Below are positions 44,101 to 52,709 of a stretch of DNA of 64,000 nt, piece by piece (the stretch's first letter is position 1; every line of letters starts with the position of its first letter). The stretch covers positions 1,054,001-1,118,000 of the forward strand of contig CAYVWR010000001.1 in the NCBI GenBank assembly GCA_964455525.1, given 5' to 3'. The notes beneath the pieces were generated by a model, which had not been told where the DNA came from, did not search any database, and saw only the letters and a program-made list of their open reading frames with translations. Source of the stretch: JAFDZV01 sp964455525. GTDB lineage: Bacteria; Bacteroidota; Ignavibacteria; OLB7. A program made the translations under genes and the position numbers.

Positions 44101-47100
44101 TCGCCGGTCTTTACCGGAAGAGCACGATAGCGCTCGCCAGCATAGATGTCGGCAAAGTCAACGCCGTTCGGACGGTTGGAGTAACGGAAGCCATTGCCGC
44201 CCAGCTCGGAGTTGCCCGGCTGAACGTTGCCACCATAACGGCGGCCAAGAACGGCAACCGAATCTTCATACTCGGCAGCACGACGGCGTGCAAAGCGGAG
44301 GCTGTCCAGTTCGGTCGGCAGGTTCGGGATCTCCCCCGGCTGCTGTAGATAGTACCGCGGCGACAGACGATACAGCTCGCCGATCGAGAACTGAGCGCGT
44401 CCCTCGCGGTTACGACGCTGCAACGGATTGCGGTTGATCGAGTCAGCCACAAACTCAACGCGGGAACGGAACACCGGGCTTCCCTCGACAACCTGCTTGA
44501 GGTTGGTACGGATCAACTCACCGGTCTCGACGTTGATGACGAAGAAGACGGTGTGATTGAGAGCGTACTGATCGTCGTTGACCGTGTCACGATTGCCAAT
44601 GTAGTTGGCGGTCGACTCGAGGAACAGCGGATAACCGATCGGATGATTGCCAACAAACTCGCGCTGGAGCTGGGCATAGATCGTATCGATCTCGGCCACG
44701 AACGGATCACGGGTCAGGCGACGAATCACCTTGCCCTGATAGACGCCATTCGGGTTGGTGCGCAGACGTGGCGGGATACCGACAGCGAAGTCCTCGATCG
44801 GCGACATGCGCGGGAACGAGTAGTCGGCAGCCTTGATATCAACACCCTTGTCGAAGATGTCATAGATGCGTCCTTCCATCAGGAGCGTATCCGGGATCAT
44901 ATAGATCGGGATCGGCTGATAGGTGTAATAGACGTTCGCAGGATCGCCCGAACGGCGCGGCGACTCAAACGGACCCTGCTCGTTGACATTCGATGGGTTC
45001 TTCAGCGGAAGCGTGCAGCCATACCCTTCGATATAGAAGGTGTTCTGGAACGTACCGCTCGGAAGGATCGTCGTCACAGGAGCCTCGACGGCACCCCAGA
45101 AGTTGCCACGGAGCGTATCGACACCGCTCTGGCCCATGCCGATGGCGCCAGGAGGCGCATCCGGAAGACGGACGATGAAACGGCCGTCGTTATCATAGAT
45201 CGAGTTGGCATCCGTGTGATACAGAGTCGATGGGATCGGGCCCTGAACATCAGCATAGAAGAGCGCACCGGCAGTGCTATCGGCAGCAGCCGAGGTACGG
45301 TAATTCACGATTGAATCCATCGTACGGCCAACCGTGGAGATAGCGCGGTTACGCGAAACGAGGTTCTTGTTGATAACAAAACGCAGCTCGTAGTTGTCCG
45401 AATAGACAGCCGAACCGGACCAGGCCTGGTTCTCTTCTATGCGGACGCGGTGCGAGATCACCGAGTCGACACGCGGCGCGCCCGGGTTCTGTCCCGGCGG
45501 CTGACGGTCGTTGATGTAGATAGCACCACCGAGACCGGTGTAGTTACGGTTCGGATCGAGAAGCGTTCCGCCAGCGGCACGCGGGTTCGGCTCGAACACT
45601 GCAACCGGCTCCGTCCCGTTGGAGGAGTCGCGCATGGCGACGTTGCCGATGAAGCGGGTCATCTCACGCTGATCGCGTGGCTCCGGGCCTGCAACAAACG
45701 GCAGCGGAGCGCCGGTGCTGAAGTCGAATGCCACATCGCCAGTGGAGAGGAAGTAACGGTTTGCACGAACCGGGGTAACCATGGAGATAGCGCCACCGTT
45801 GCCACCCCTGGCAATGTTACCGTTGAACTCGACCGAGCGGAAGAAGTTCGTGTTGCCGTTGAACGAGAAGATGGCACCACCACCGAGAATCTCACGCGAG
45901 AGAGTCTGAACCGGCATGTGGAACAGATCGAGCACCGTGAAGGTGCCGTTTTCGTTACCCGCACGAATCGGGCTGCGAAGCGGGTTGAACAGCTTGATCT
46001 GGCGGATCTGATCGATACGCACAGAATCGCCGACAACGTTGTTCAGGAAGAGCACACGCTCGACTCGGGCAAAGCTGTTGGTCGTGTTTGAACGATTGTC
46101 GATCGTGATGGCACCACCCGAAAGACCAGCCGCGTTATCCTCGAAACGGATACGACGGTCGACCAGGGGACGCCCCGGCGACGACGAATCGATCGAGGTG
46201 AGCAGCCTGGACTCGATGCGAATGTTGCGCTGCGAGTAGATACCGCCACCATCGTATTCAGCCTTGTTGCTGATGAAGTAGACGCTGTCGCCAAGAAGGT
46301 TCGGCGAGAGGAATGGGTCCGAAACCGGGTTGGCAACTGCGGCGACGTAGATACCGCCACCCTGGCCCGCCTTGTTGTTACGGAACTCGATGTTATCTCG
46401 AACGGTCAGCTCCGGTGAGGTGGCCGACATATAGATACCACCACCCTGCGACCAGCGGCCGCGATCGGCGTAGTTGACATCGGAGATGAACGGCGTTGCC
46501 GTGAAGTTGTCGCTGAAGCGGGATAGCTCGAACACCATCGAGCTGCTATCGCCGATGAAGAAGGCACCACCACGGGCACCATTCGTCCGAATCGCAGTCT
46601 GCACACCACCAATCGTAAAGATCCGGGTGAGCGTATCCTGATAGTTGACGGCGTAGTTGCGCTCGGCAACGATCGTGTCGGTTGGGTCAGTGCCAAGGCC
46701 AAGATTGCGCAGGGCCGAGCCACCGCCGAAGTACACCGTCACATAGCGACGGCCCGAAACGTAGACGGCACCACCGTAGGCCTCGTTCTTGGCGAGGATG
46801 CTGGTGCTGGAGATCGCCGGGTACAACGGAGCAGGAGCGCTCTCATCATCGCGGTAACCGTTGATGTCGTTCAGCGTATTGCTTACGACAACACGGTTGT
46901 CACGGAAGTAGAGACGGCGCACACGGCCCTGGTTGATGGAAAGACGGCCGTCGTCGTAGGTCTGACGATACTGGACAGCGCCACCAGCCGGCGAGGTTGG
47001 CGTAAGGGACGTGATCGGCCCAAACGGCGACGGGACCGTACCACCATAAAGGTCATAGGTCTCGGGGTTGACGGCCGGATATGCGGTCGGAGCGATCGGC

Positions 47101-47999
47101 ACACCAGGGGCCGGAACGAAGAAGACGCCGGTCGGATCGAACGGAGCCTGCAGGAACTGAACGGCACCGCCATGGAAGCGGGCGAAGTTGCTATCGAAGC
47201 GGCAGTCGAGCAACCAGGTCTTCGACGAGAACACCGTCATGGCGCCACCGCCACCGCCGGTGATACGGCGAAGCTGATCGTTCAGGCTGAAGCCGGCAAG
47301 CACCTGCGTGCCATTATATCCGGCGGCCGCACTCGGCGTATAGAACTCGGCATTGCCGATAACCGTCGTGTCCTTGCGGAAATTCACGAAGGTACAGTTA
47401 CGGAAGATCGCCGAGTCGGCACCCGGGAGGATCACGATATGACCCCACTCGGGCGAATTCTGATTGACCGGGCGACCACGGAAGGTGATCGGCGCACGAG
47501 TAACGTTGCGCTGATACTCGGTGTTCAGCAGGTTAGCGTCCTGCGCGCAATCACCACGACGGTTTGCGTAGTAGAAAAGGATGCGCGGGACATAGTTGGT
47601 CCAGTTCGGACCCGGAGAAGTGATCTCCGGCTTACCGGTGCTGGAAACGGTCGCCGTCATGTAATTCACATCACAATAGCGATCCGGGTAGGAGTTGACG
47701 ATGCTACGATTGCCATTCCAGATGGCCTCGAGCTCGCCGTCGGCAATGATCTTGCCGCCAACCGAATCGATCAGGCGCCCGTTTGGAAGAAATTCTACTG
47801 TCGTGCCCGGCTCTATCAGGAGCGTACCGGAAACGACATACTGACCGGCCACCCGGTAGATCGTGTCTTTTGTGAACACTCGGAGTGTCCCCTGTGGCAG
47901 TCGTCCACTAACAAAGACGGAGTTAGGCTGCGCCAGGGCAACCTCTCCGAGCAGTGCAAACGCCACCAACAGGAGTAACGCCTTCAACAAACGTTGCAT
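41187..47999 (-). CDS. Giant T9SS-secreted surface protein (2270 aa): beta-helix, Ig-like repeats, sorting domain
   Basis: ATG 47999 has GGAGGAAAT directly upstream; the frame extends 41 residues further. The signal peptide is 1-22 (GEVALAQ). Residues ~60-1000 are repeats of a right-handed beta-helix type (GGGAMTVFSSKTWLLDCRF, GGAVYVSGRRYVTVYFGG, GGGIYVAAVANP, GGAISMVTP), resembling Pmp-like or choice-of-anchor surface proteins. After a long middle part, Ig-like and cadherin-like segments near 1700-1990 include SGLLYGTPGLNDAPRRS. The T9SS domain (~2180-2270) has NVPNPFSKSTDLNYF, LEIFDMNGKLVRTLV and ATGDYIYRLTAG and ends MKLVK. It is probably an adhesin or surface-layer component. It opens the cargo series. 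Confidence 0.85.
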   Translation of the reverse strand: MQRLLKALLLLVAFALLGEVALAQPNSVFVSGRLPQGTLRVFTKDTIYRVAGQYVVSGTLLIEPGTTVEFLPNGRLIDSVGGKIIADGELEAIWNGNRSIVNSYPDRYCDVNYMTATVSSTGKPEITSPGPNWTNYVPRILFYYANRRGDCAQDANLLNTEYQRNVTRAPITFRGRPVNQNSPEWGHIVILPGADSAIFRNCTFVNFRKDTTVIGNAEFYTPSAAAGYNGTQVLAGFSLNDQLRRITGGGGGAMTVFSSKTWLLDCRFDSNFARFHGGAVQFLQAPFDPTGVFFVPAPGVPIAPTAYPAVNPETYDLYGGTVPSPFGPITSLTPTSPAGGAVQYRQTYDDGRLSINQGRVRRLYFRDNRVVVSNTLNDINGYRDDESAPAPLYPAISSTSILAKNEAYGGAVYVSGRRYVTVYFGGGSALRNLGLGTDPTDTIVAERNYAVNYQDTLTRIFTIGGVQTAIRTNGARGGAFFIGDSSSMVFELSRFSDNFTATPFISDVNYADRGRWSQGGGIYMSATSPELTVRDNIEFRNNKAGQGGGIYVAAVANPVSDPFLSPNLLGDSVYFISNKAEYDGGGIYSQRNIRIESRLLTSIDSSSPGRPLVDRRIRFEDNAAGLSGGAITIDNRSNTTNSFARVERVLFLNNVVGDSVRIDQIRQIKLFNPLRSPIRAGNENGTFTVLDLFHMPVQTLSREILGGGAIFSFNGNTNFFRSVEFNGNIARGGNGGAISMVTPVRANRYFLSTGDVAFDFSTGAPLPFVAGPEPRDQREMTRFIGNVAMRDSSNGTEPVAVFEPNPRAAGGTLLDPNRNYTGLGGAIYINDRQPPGQNPGAPRVDSVISHRVRIEENQAWSGSAVYSDNYELRFVINKNLVSRNRAISTVGRTMDSIVNYRTSAAADSTAGALFYADVQGPIPSTLYHTDANSIYDNDGRFIVRLPDAPPGAIGMGQSGVDTLRGNFWGAVEAPVTTILPSGTFQNTFYIEGYGCTLPLKNPSNVNEQGPFESPRRSGDPANVYYTYQPIPIYMIPDTLLMEGRIYDIFDKGVDIKAADYSFPRMSPIEDFAVGIPPRLRTNPNGVYQGKVIRRLTRDPFVAEIDTIYAQLQREFVGNHPIGYPLFLESTANYIGNRDTVNDDQYALNHTVFFVINVETGELIRTNLKQVVEGSPVFRSRVEFVADSINRNPLQRRNREGRAQFSIGELYRLSPRYYLQQPGEIPNLPTELDSLRFARRRAAEYEDSVAVLGRRYGGNVQPGNSELGGNGFRYSNRPNGVDFADIYAGERYRALPVKTGDRIWVISRTMLWNTQDSLIPVLNNARATGLQFVIDTLGNSVAAPVIFGQRDSLEAKTPVQLRNTRFLTEDVVYASDTSGVDTSRIFEVTANDLNGFFDPRSLIYPDRYTALRYEWTPIREFSNGTQVPTSDPRVVRLGSWLKADVIYPSATGKRDSARGFLRFYGTPHNPDVVPGGELLEVRVSNYPPGIRTIDSLKALADSLRLPDSVIARYLFLYPPYFNCQVYDPVTARYLQQDTIDVGGASTASYRLRLFVQDTPPVFLADVQRCGREGLPVANLTNKLRFDFDVNTDDENEDTDAENEGWDFRYGRTTYGFVFTDRVYLNTSGDTTGVDDVRDIRPIWLADRYLRNTTGVEDQGASLIRTGHVSVRIDSLEAINLLRNPGQFNSVFNLDSVFTIVANDGHTGQNKRDMRVQVNVAPQLQPATLPNAKEDQDYNPQLLDLTRRIEARDLNLNQRLRYTLIYRDDNLNLPQYQNGSQVLDSTGLLRTSNADTAFVARDGCYFEAGLYYALKTTPSWLKVNPYSGLLYGTPGLNDAPRRSDIANSGPDTVSVVVEDEFGLTDVRTYILEVDSTNHRPRLFGRPPIQCVEQGKPYEDSLFVTDIDLGRTRFTETLRLTVLEPAGFTIEPSVLVGPRADTAKLQIRGTVPPNQQGKLRVRIRVTDAGGRTDELAYDITVSEAVVFSMPITIRNTNTQSGNNAFQTLVFGIGDRATTGEESGDQGHLDSNYCEFELPPLPPRDVFDSRWTIITTNGTLRNIFPPIPTAEQGTLVAWKGTFQAGNLPGGSPNYPVVATWSLTDARRAPSDIYFEDQFWDDVTNSGLFRVNMKTGAYTAGTGILVSVAGDIVTVQINLTTVEGFKIVYDRLSDVVSDPTAVAGGYTLSNNVPNPFSKSTDLNYFAPKTGAMKLEIFDMNGKLVRTLVNGLVTPGHHTVTWNGLDEAGRAVATGDYIYRLTAGSTVLTNQMKLVK

Positions 48000-48246
48000 A
48001 TTTCCTCCTGCAATGAGAGAATCGATGAGAAAACGATGTATTTCGTTCTGAGAATTTTCTAGTGCCTTTCCGTTGGAATCAGACCGGCGTGTTTTGGAAG
48101 GAGTCACAATCATCATAAGCATTCGTTGATCTGTTCTTCAGCATCCCGCCACACAATCATATCAAAGCCTGATTGCTGTACGGCTCGAACATCCGGGAGC
48201 GGCCACCAGGCGATGCCCGAGGCCGGCTCCATTCCAACGTGAGATC

Positions 48247-48945
48247 TTACGCTTCGACTCCAAGGCGTGCCAAGGCAAGATGTGCCTGAGCGTTGGCCTG
48301 GGACTGTGGGAATCGTGTAGTCACCGTCTTGTAGTGCTCGATCGCTTCATCCTTCTTGCCGGCCCGCTCGTAGTTGCGTGCGGCATTGAGGATATACTGC
48401 GGCGTGTTCAGCTCCAGACGGTCTTCTGAAGCAGCCTTTGCAAACTCCTTGGCAGCTTCATCGTAGCGGCTTGCAGCCTCGGCAACCGATGCCAGCCCGG
48501 CGTGGGCGGCTGATGTTACCAGAGTCTCACCGGCCCCTGCGGCGATCTCGAACGCCGCATTCGCCTGCGCCGGCTGCCCTACCCCCAGGTAACTGTTACC
48601 AAGAAGAAGTGCGGCAACCTTGCCGGCGGGCGTTCCCCGATAATCGTCAACGATCTGACGCAATCCACGCACCTTTTCGCCATTGAAGATCTTGGAGGAA
48701 TCGCCGCTGATCGCGATCATATACTCGCCCCGTTCGTAGTACGGACGGATACGAGCAAGCTCGAGCAATGCTCGATCGTTCTCCTTCCCGCGTCCCAGGA
48801 AAAAGAAAAGCCCCACGCAGAGAAGAGCGAGGAGTCCAAGTCCGATAAAACCGAGCGTTTTGACGTTGTCGCGCAGGAATCCCCCGCCACCACCGCTTGT
48901 TCTGCTCTGCTCTATCACTTCACTGTCCGATTGACGCATAGCCAT
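48247..48945 (-). CDS. Membrane-anchored tetratricopeptide protein
   Basis: The 232-residue protein has one membrane span (~30-51, LGFIGLGLLALLCVGLFFFLG) and, on the far side, TPR-like helices: GKVAALLLGNSYLGVGQPAQANAAFE, SAAHAGLASVAEAASRYDEAAKEFAKA and ILNAARNYERAGKKDEAIEHYKTV. It resembles YfgM/TPR_21 proteins that associate with the Sec translocon and envelope assembly. It is upstream of the giant cargo gene in the same direction, with 247 bp between. No clear Shine-Dalgarno is seen. Confidence 0.8.
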   Translation of the reverse strand: MAMRQSDSEVIEQSRTSGGGGGFLRDNVKTLGFIGLGLLALLCVGLFFFLGRGKENDRALLELARIRPYYERGEYMIAISGDSSKIFNGEKVRGLRQIVDDYRGTPAGKVAALLLGNSYLGVGQPAQANAAFEIAAGAGETLVTSAAHAGLASVAEAASRYDEAAKEFAKAASEDRLELNTPQYILNAARNYERAGKKDEAIEHYKTVTTRFPQSQANAQAHLALARLGVEA

Positions 48946-49066
48946 TCTGTTGGAAGATCGAAAATATTAGGTACGAGAAAGGTCGTTAGTTAACGCCACT
49001 CAGGTCCGAAAACGGGAACGCGGGATGGACCAAGAGAAAGATAAGGGGGACCACTGGTGAGAAAAG

Positions 49067-49139
49067 CGCGCCCGGAGGGACTCGAACCCCCAACCCTCAG
49101 AACCGGAATCTGATGCTCTATCCATTGAGCCACGGGCGC
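49067..49139 (-). tRNA. tRNA-Arg(CCG)
   Basis: The minus strand folds into a complete cloverleaf. GCGCCCG pairs with CGGGCGC, the D-arm is GCTC/GAGC, the anticodon stem TCAGA/TCTGA encloses loop TTCCGGT, and the T-arm is GGGGG-TTCGAGT-CCCTC. The anticodon CCG reads CGG arginine codons. The discriminator base is G and no CCA is encoded. Confidence 0.95.
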
Positions 49140-49650
49140 ATTGTATGTTGTTAAAGCAGATGTTTAGGTGTTCCCCCTATCACCATCATTCCCCTTGCCT
49201 TGTCATCATCCCTGATCTGCCTTCATATCCATAAAGAGGGGGCAAATATAACCTTCTAACCTTGGATCGTGCAATTGTTCTTCATGCACTTCTTCATAAA
49301 GCGGAAACTTTGCTTTATCACCTGCCGCTGATCTCCCTTTTCAAAGAACGTTCTCGCCGTGCCAACCTGCAAAATCCACTCTATCGGGACCGCTACCGGA
49401 GTGCCGCAGTGCAAGAGAGGTGCCACAGCATAAACCCTCTTTTCCTGCGAAATTTTCGACAGTTTGAAACATTCACAGTGACCGTGGGTCACGAACCGTG
49501 ACAATTTGCCACGCCTCTTCTTTTTTCAGCAGGCAACACCCGCCAGGACAACGCAAAACCCCCTCCCGATGTTAGGGGAAGGGGTTGCTTACGGGAGAAT
49601 CGCCAGCCCGGCATATGTGCCGGATACGGAAGGGGCTGCAACGGCATCGC
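49140..49650. other. Noncoding stretch with a palindrome
   Basis: Two ~80-codon frames on opposite strands (49256-49504 and 49262-49501) cover each other, and neither looks like a protein. The palindrome GTGACC-GTG-GGTCAC (49478-49492) is followed by GAACCGTGAC, an operator-like arrangement, and ATAAAGC/GCTTTAT forms a hairpin near 49305-49326. The DUF3108-gene terminator is at the right end. Confidence 0.45.
49555..49586 (-). terminator. Terminator of DUF3108 gene
   Basis: AACCCC plus TCCC pair with GGGGA plus GGGGTT, and the minus strand continues with TTTTGCG. It lies 65 nt after the stop codon at 49651. Confidence 0.7.
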
Positions 49651-50508
49651 TCAATCCTTCTTGGCCGCAATCGGGCCACGTGTGCCGGAGTATTTGCTGA
49701 GCGAGCCGTCGATCGAGCCGATCACAACCTTGGCACTGACCTTTACCGGGATCTTCCGGTCATCATCGGTCAGATATACGATGATACGCCCTTCGCTCTT
49801 GAAAAGGCCTCCCTCGGTGACCATCGGTTCCACCACCACACAATCGAATGTGCCGGCGTCCACTTCCACGCGCTCGCGCCCAAGGATCTTCACCCGAAGA
49901 TCATGGGTCTTCTTGCCATAGAAGTTATTGAGCGTAAAGCTCTGCCCCTTCTTCATGCTCTTGAGATCGGCAGCGCGGGTATAATAGAAGGCGCTCAGGA
50001 TATCATGAACATAGGATGGCACCTTGAACGATCCCTCCGTGGTCTTGGCAACATTGCCCCGCTGGTCGATGTTGGCAGCAAAATCACGGGCATACTTCCC
50101 CTCACGAACCGTCTGCTCAAAGCGCCAGGGAAAGATACCATCCACATCAATATAGCTTACGTAGCGGTCGCGTACCTTGAATACCTTATCAAAACTGGAT
50201 GTGGTACGCACATCGAAACGGACCTCATACGTGGGACGATCGCTGACGGTAACTGCCTTCTCCCCGATCTGCATCACGGCTTCACCGGCTGTGATGAACT
50301 TGTACCCAAGGTTGAAGGTCAATTTTTCACCAAACCCGAAGGCGGTGTTCGGAACATAACGAAGCGCACCCTCCGCATAGGCATTCAGTGCAGGAGTCGA
50401 CTCGGGAGCCGAGGACATCAGCGTGCTTACGGCCACAGCGGTTATCAGGGCCAGTCCTACAAATCCGCATCGACGCAGCAGGGTTGATTGCATGGCTCTT
50501 ATCTTCAT
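49651..50508 (-). CDS. DUF3108 family envelope protein
   Basis: ATG 50508 (MKIRAMQST) has GAGAAG upstream. The 285-residue protein has an N-terminal membrane/signal segment (~14-31). The mature part begins GFGEKLTFNLGYKFITAGEAVMQI, a DUF3108 hallmark, with VYTRAADLKSMKKGQSFTLNNFYGKK, DAGTFDCVVVEPMV and RIIVYLTDDDRKIPVKVSAKV. Related proteins in Bacteroidota lie in the periplasm near lipid A or envelope genes; function unknown. It is 131 nt downstream of a glycosyltransferase gene in the same direction. Confidence 0.85.
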   Translation of the reverse strand: MKIRAMQSTLLRRCGFVGLALITAVAVSTLMSSAPESTPALNAYAEGALRYVPNTAFGFGEKLTFNLGYKFITAGEAVMQIGEKAVTVSDRPTYEVRFDVRTTSSFDKVFKVRDRYVSYIDVDGIFPWRFEQTVREGKYARDFAANIDQRGNVAKTTEGSFKVPSYVHDILSAFYYTRAADLKSMKKGQSFTLNNFYGKKTHDLRVKILGRERVEVDAGTFDCVVVEPMVTEGGLFKSEGRIIVYLTDDDRKIPVKVSAKVVIGSIDGSLSKYSGTRGPIAAKKD

Positions 50509-50639
50509 ATCGACTTCTCGCTTTGATCTATTCAACTTCAACGAATACCAGGACATTCAGATCTCTATCCAGAGTGATTGGTCGTGATCGGGGGCGATAG
50601 GTTTCATCCCCATCGATATCAGTATGGCGAGAGCGCTTG

Positions 50640-51704
50640 CTACGATATGTAATCGGCGGTGCCGATATCATTGCCGACCAGCATACGGCGGCATGCTTCG
50701 ATCACCCGTTCCGGGGCAATGCGCTTGACACAATTTTCCGGCTGATGATCCTTCCCGCACGGCTGATCGCAGAGCGCCTCGTCCGGGTGCGGCACCAATG
50801 TGGTTACATGGTTGCCAAGCGGCTTCCAACGGGCCGGCCAGAGCGGAGGCAGCCCAGGATAAAGCCCGACCACCGGCGTCCCAACAAACGCGGCCAGATG
50901 AGCCGGACCGGAAGAGCTGCCAAGAAAGCCGCGCGCACCACGGAGAAGCTCGCTCAGCCCATCCAGCGATAGATCCTCCATCATCACGATACGCCGGTCG
51001 GTTCCCGCCGCCGTTATCACCTGTGTGGCCAGACGCTCCTCCCCCGGCCCTGCGGTTACGACGATCGAAAGGCCGGGGTTCTCCCGCAGAAGAGCGGTGG
51101 CCACCACGCCGTAATGTGCCGCTGCGTACGTGGACGCCGATCCTTTGCTGCCGGGATGGATCACAAAATACTCGCCGATCTCCCCCGCCGCTGCCAGACG
51201 CCGCTGGGCCTCGGCCATCCCACTCTGCGATACCGGAAGCGTCGGCATCTCAACCGGCAGATCGTCATCGAGCAGAGGCCCCAGCAGATTTACACCATAC
51301 TGGGCCTCATGTTTTGCCCCTTTTTTCCGGTGTTCATAGACCCATCGTGTGAAGAGTCCCGAATACAGACGATACCCGGTGCCGATGCGAACGTCGATGC
51401 GGGCGATCAGTGCCGACAGCGCCAGCTTGAACTCCGGCTTTGCGAAGACGATGGCGTCCGGCTTGTAGATCTTCATGACGTGCAGGCCCCGGCGGAGATC
51501 CGAGATCGTAAGCACCTGATCGACCTCCGCAACCCGCCGTACAATGGGAGCGGTATACGGGGTTACCAGAAATGCAACCTCCGCCGATGGCACCAGCCGT
51601 TTCAACGCAACCGCAATCGGCAGAGTGACGATGACATCGCCAAGACCATCGGTGCGCGATACAAGGATGCGCCGTAGTTCATGTGTGGGCGTAAGTACTG
51701 GCAT
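50640..51704 (-). CDS. Glycosyltransferase family 9 (heptosyltransferase-like)
   Basis: From ATG 51704 the 354-residue protein shows the GT9 N-terminus RTDGLGDVIVTLPIA (18-32), the acceptor region, and the sugar-nucleotide domain with HPGSKGSASTY, SSSGPAHLAAFVGTPVVGLYPGLPP and the final CVKRIAPERVIEAC. GT9 enzymes such as WaaC/WaaF add ADP-heptose to lipopolysaccharide core at the inner membrane. Three Cys near the C-terminus (DQPCGKDHQPENC) are typical of related members. It is divergent from dapB. Confidence 0.88.
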   Translation of the reverse strand: MPVLTPTHELRRILVSRTDGLGDVIVTLPIAVALKRLVPSAEVAFLVTPYTAPIVRRVAEVDQVLTISDLRRGLHVMKIYKPDAIVFAKPEFKLALSALIARIDVRIGTGYRLYSGLFTRWVYEHRKKGAKHEAQYGVNLLGPLLDDDLPVEMPTLPVSQSGMAEAQRRLAAAGEIGEYFVIHPGSKGSASTYAAAHYGVVATALLRENPGLSIVVTAGPGEERLATQVITAAGTDRRIVMMEDLSLDGLSELLRGARGFLGSSSGPAHLAAFVGTPVVGLYPGLPPLWPARWKPLGNHVTTLVPHPDEALCDQPCGKDHQPENCVKRIAPERVIEACRRMLVGNDIGTADYIS

Positions 51705-51887
51705 AGAGTAGAAAATACACACCCGGCAGCCCATTATCCAGCATGGATACCATATTACAGAGCTATCCGAAAATCATTTTGTGCCGATGTGGGGTCGCCA
51801 GTTGAGCTTCTATCATGACGATCCGGCCCCGATTTCCGTGGGAGATGCCCAGTATCCTATGGAAACGCTATCTTCGTGGCCTATACC

Positions 51888-52631
51888 ATGAGCACAAACG
51901 CAGATAGTGAACTACTCCGGCTCGCCCTTGTCGGCTATGGGCAGATGGGGCAGGAGATCGACCGGCTTGCTGCCAGCCGGGGCTTCGACGTTGTGGTACG
52001 CTACGATTCGCGAAACCCGCTTGGCAGCACCTCGCAGACCCCATTTGACGTTGCCATCGAGTTTACACGGCCGGACCTGGCTATCGCCAATATCGAACGG
52101 CTTCTCCTATGGGGAGCGCCGGTCGTGGTTGGCACAACCGGCTGGCTTGGCAGGCTTGCCGATGTGGAACGGCTGGTAGAACGCCATCGTGGGCGGCTGA
52201 TCTACGGGAGCAACTTCTCCATCGGCGTGAACATCTTTATGAGGCTGCTGCGCCAGAGCACCATGCTCTTCAATGAGCAGGCGATGTATGATGTTGCCGT
52301 ACACGAGATCCATCATACCAGAAAGGCCGACTCCCCCAGTGGAACCGCGCTCAGCATAGCCGAGACGCTGCTGGCAGGCATCGCTCGTAAAAAGGTCATC
52401 CTCTCGGAAACGGCACATGGAACTATCCGGCCGGATGCGATTCATCTGAGCAGCCAGCGGCTCGGCAGCACAATCGGCACCCATACCGTCACCTTCGATT
52501 CGGATGTGGATACCGTGGAGCTTACCCACCGTGCAAAGAACCGATCCGGTTTTGCCCTTGGCGCGCTCATGGCAGCACGGTGGCTTGCCGGACAACAGCC
52601 GGGGTTCTATCGCTTCGAGGATCTTTTCTAG
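51888..52631 (+). CDS. dapB: 4-hydroxy-tetrahydrodipicolinate reductase
   Basis: DapB reduces the DapA product with NAD(P)H in lysine/diaminopimelate synthesis. From ATG 51888 the 247-residue protein has the nucleotide-binding GYGQMG (16-21), GTTGW and GSNFSIGVNIF, and the active-site motif EIHHTRKADSPSGTA (140-154; H142, H143, K146). At this length it fits the shorter DapB type. The open frame begins one GTG earlier (51876). dapA follows after 78 bp. Confidence 0.93.
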   Translation: MSTNADSELLRLALVGYGQMGQEIDRLAASRGFDVVVRYDSRNPLGSTSQTPFDVAIEFTRPDLAIANIERLLLWGAPVVVGTTGWLGRLADVERLVERHRGRLIYGSNFSIGVNIFMRLLRQSTMLFNEQAMYDVAVHEIHHTRKADSPSGTALSIAETLLAGIARKKVILSETAHGTIRPDAIHLSSQRLGSTIGTHTVTFDSDVDTVELTHRAKNRSGFALGALMAARWLAGQQPGFYRFEDLF

Positions 52632-52709
52632 CATGGCGATGGAGCCGGCAAACGCTCCGGCGGGCCTGAACAACTCTTACGAATACGAACCAACATTCCA
52701 GCGACACAT

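Noticed and set aside
41304..44348. 1014-codon open frame on the plus strand
   Set aside because: Antisense to the giant T9SS protein; no Shine-Dalgarno and no recognisable fold.
49256..49504. Two opposite ~80-codon frames between tRNA-Arg and the DUF3108 gene
   Set aside because: They cover each other almost exactly and neither has a Shine-Dalgarno or a known motif.
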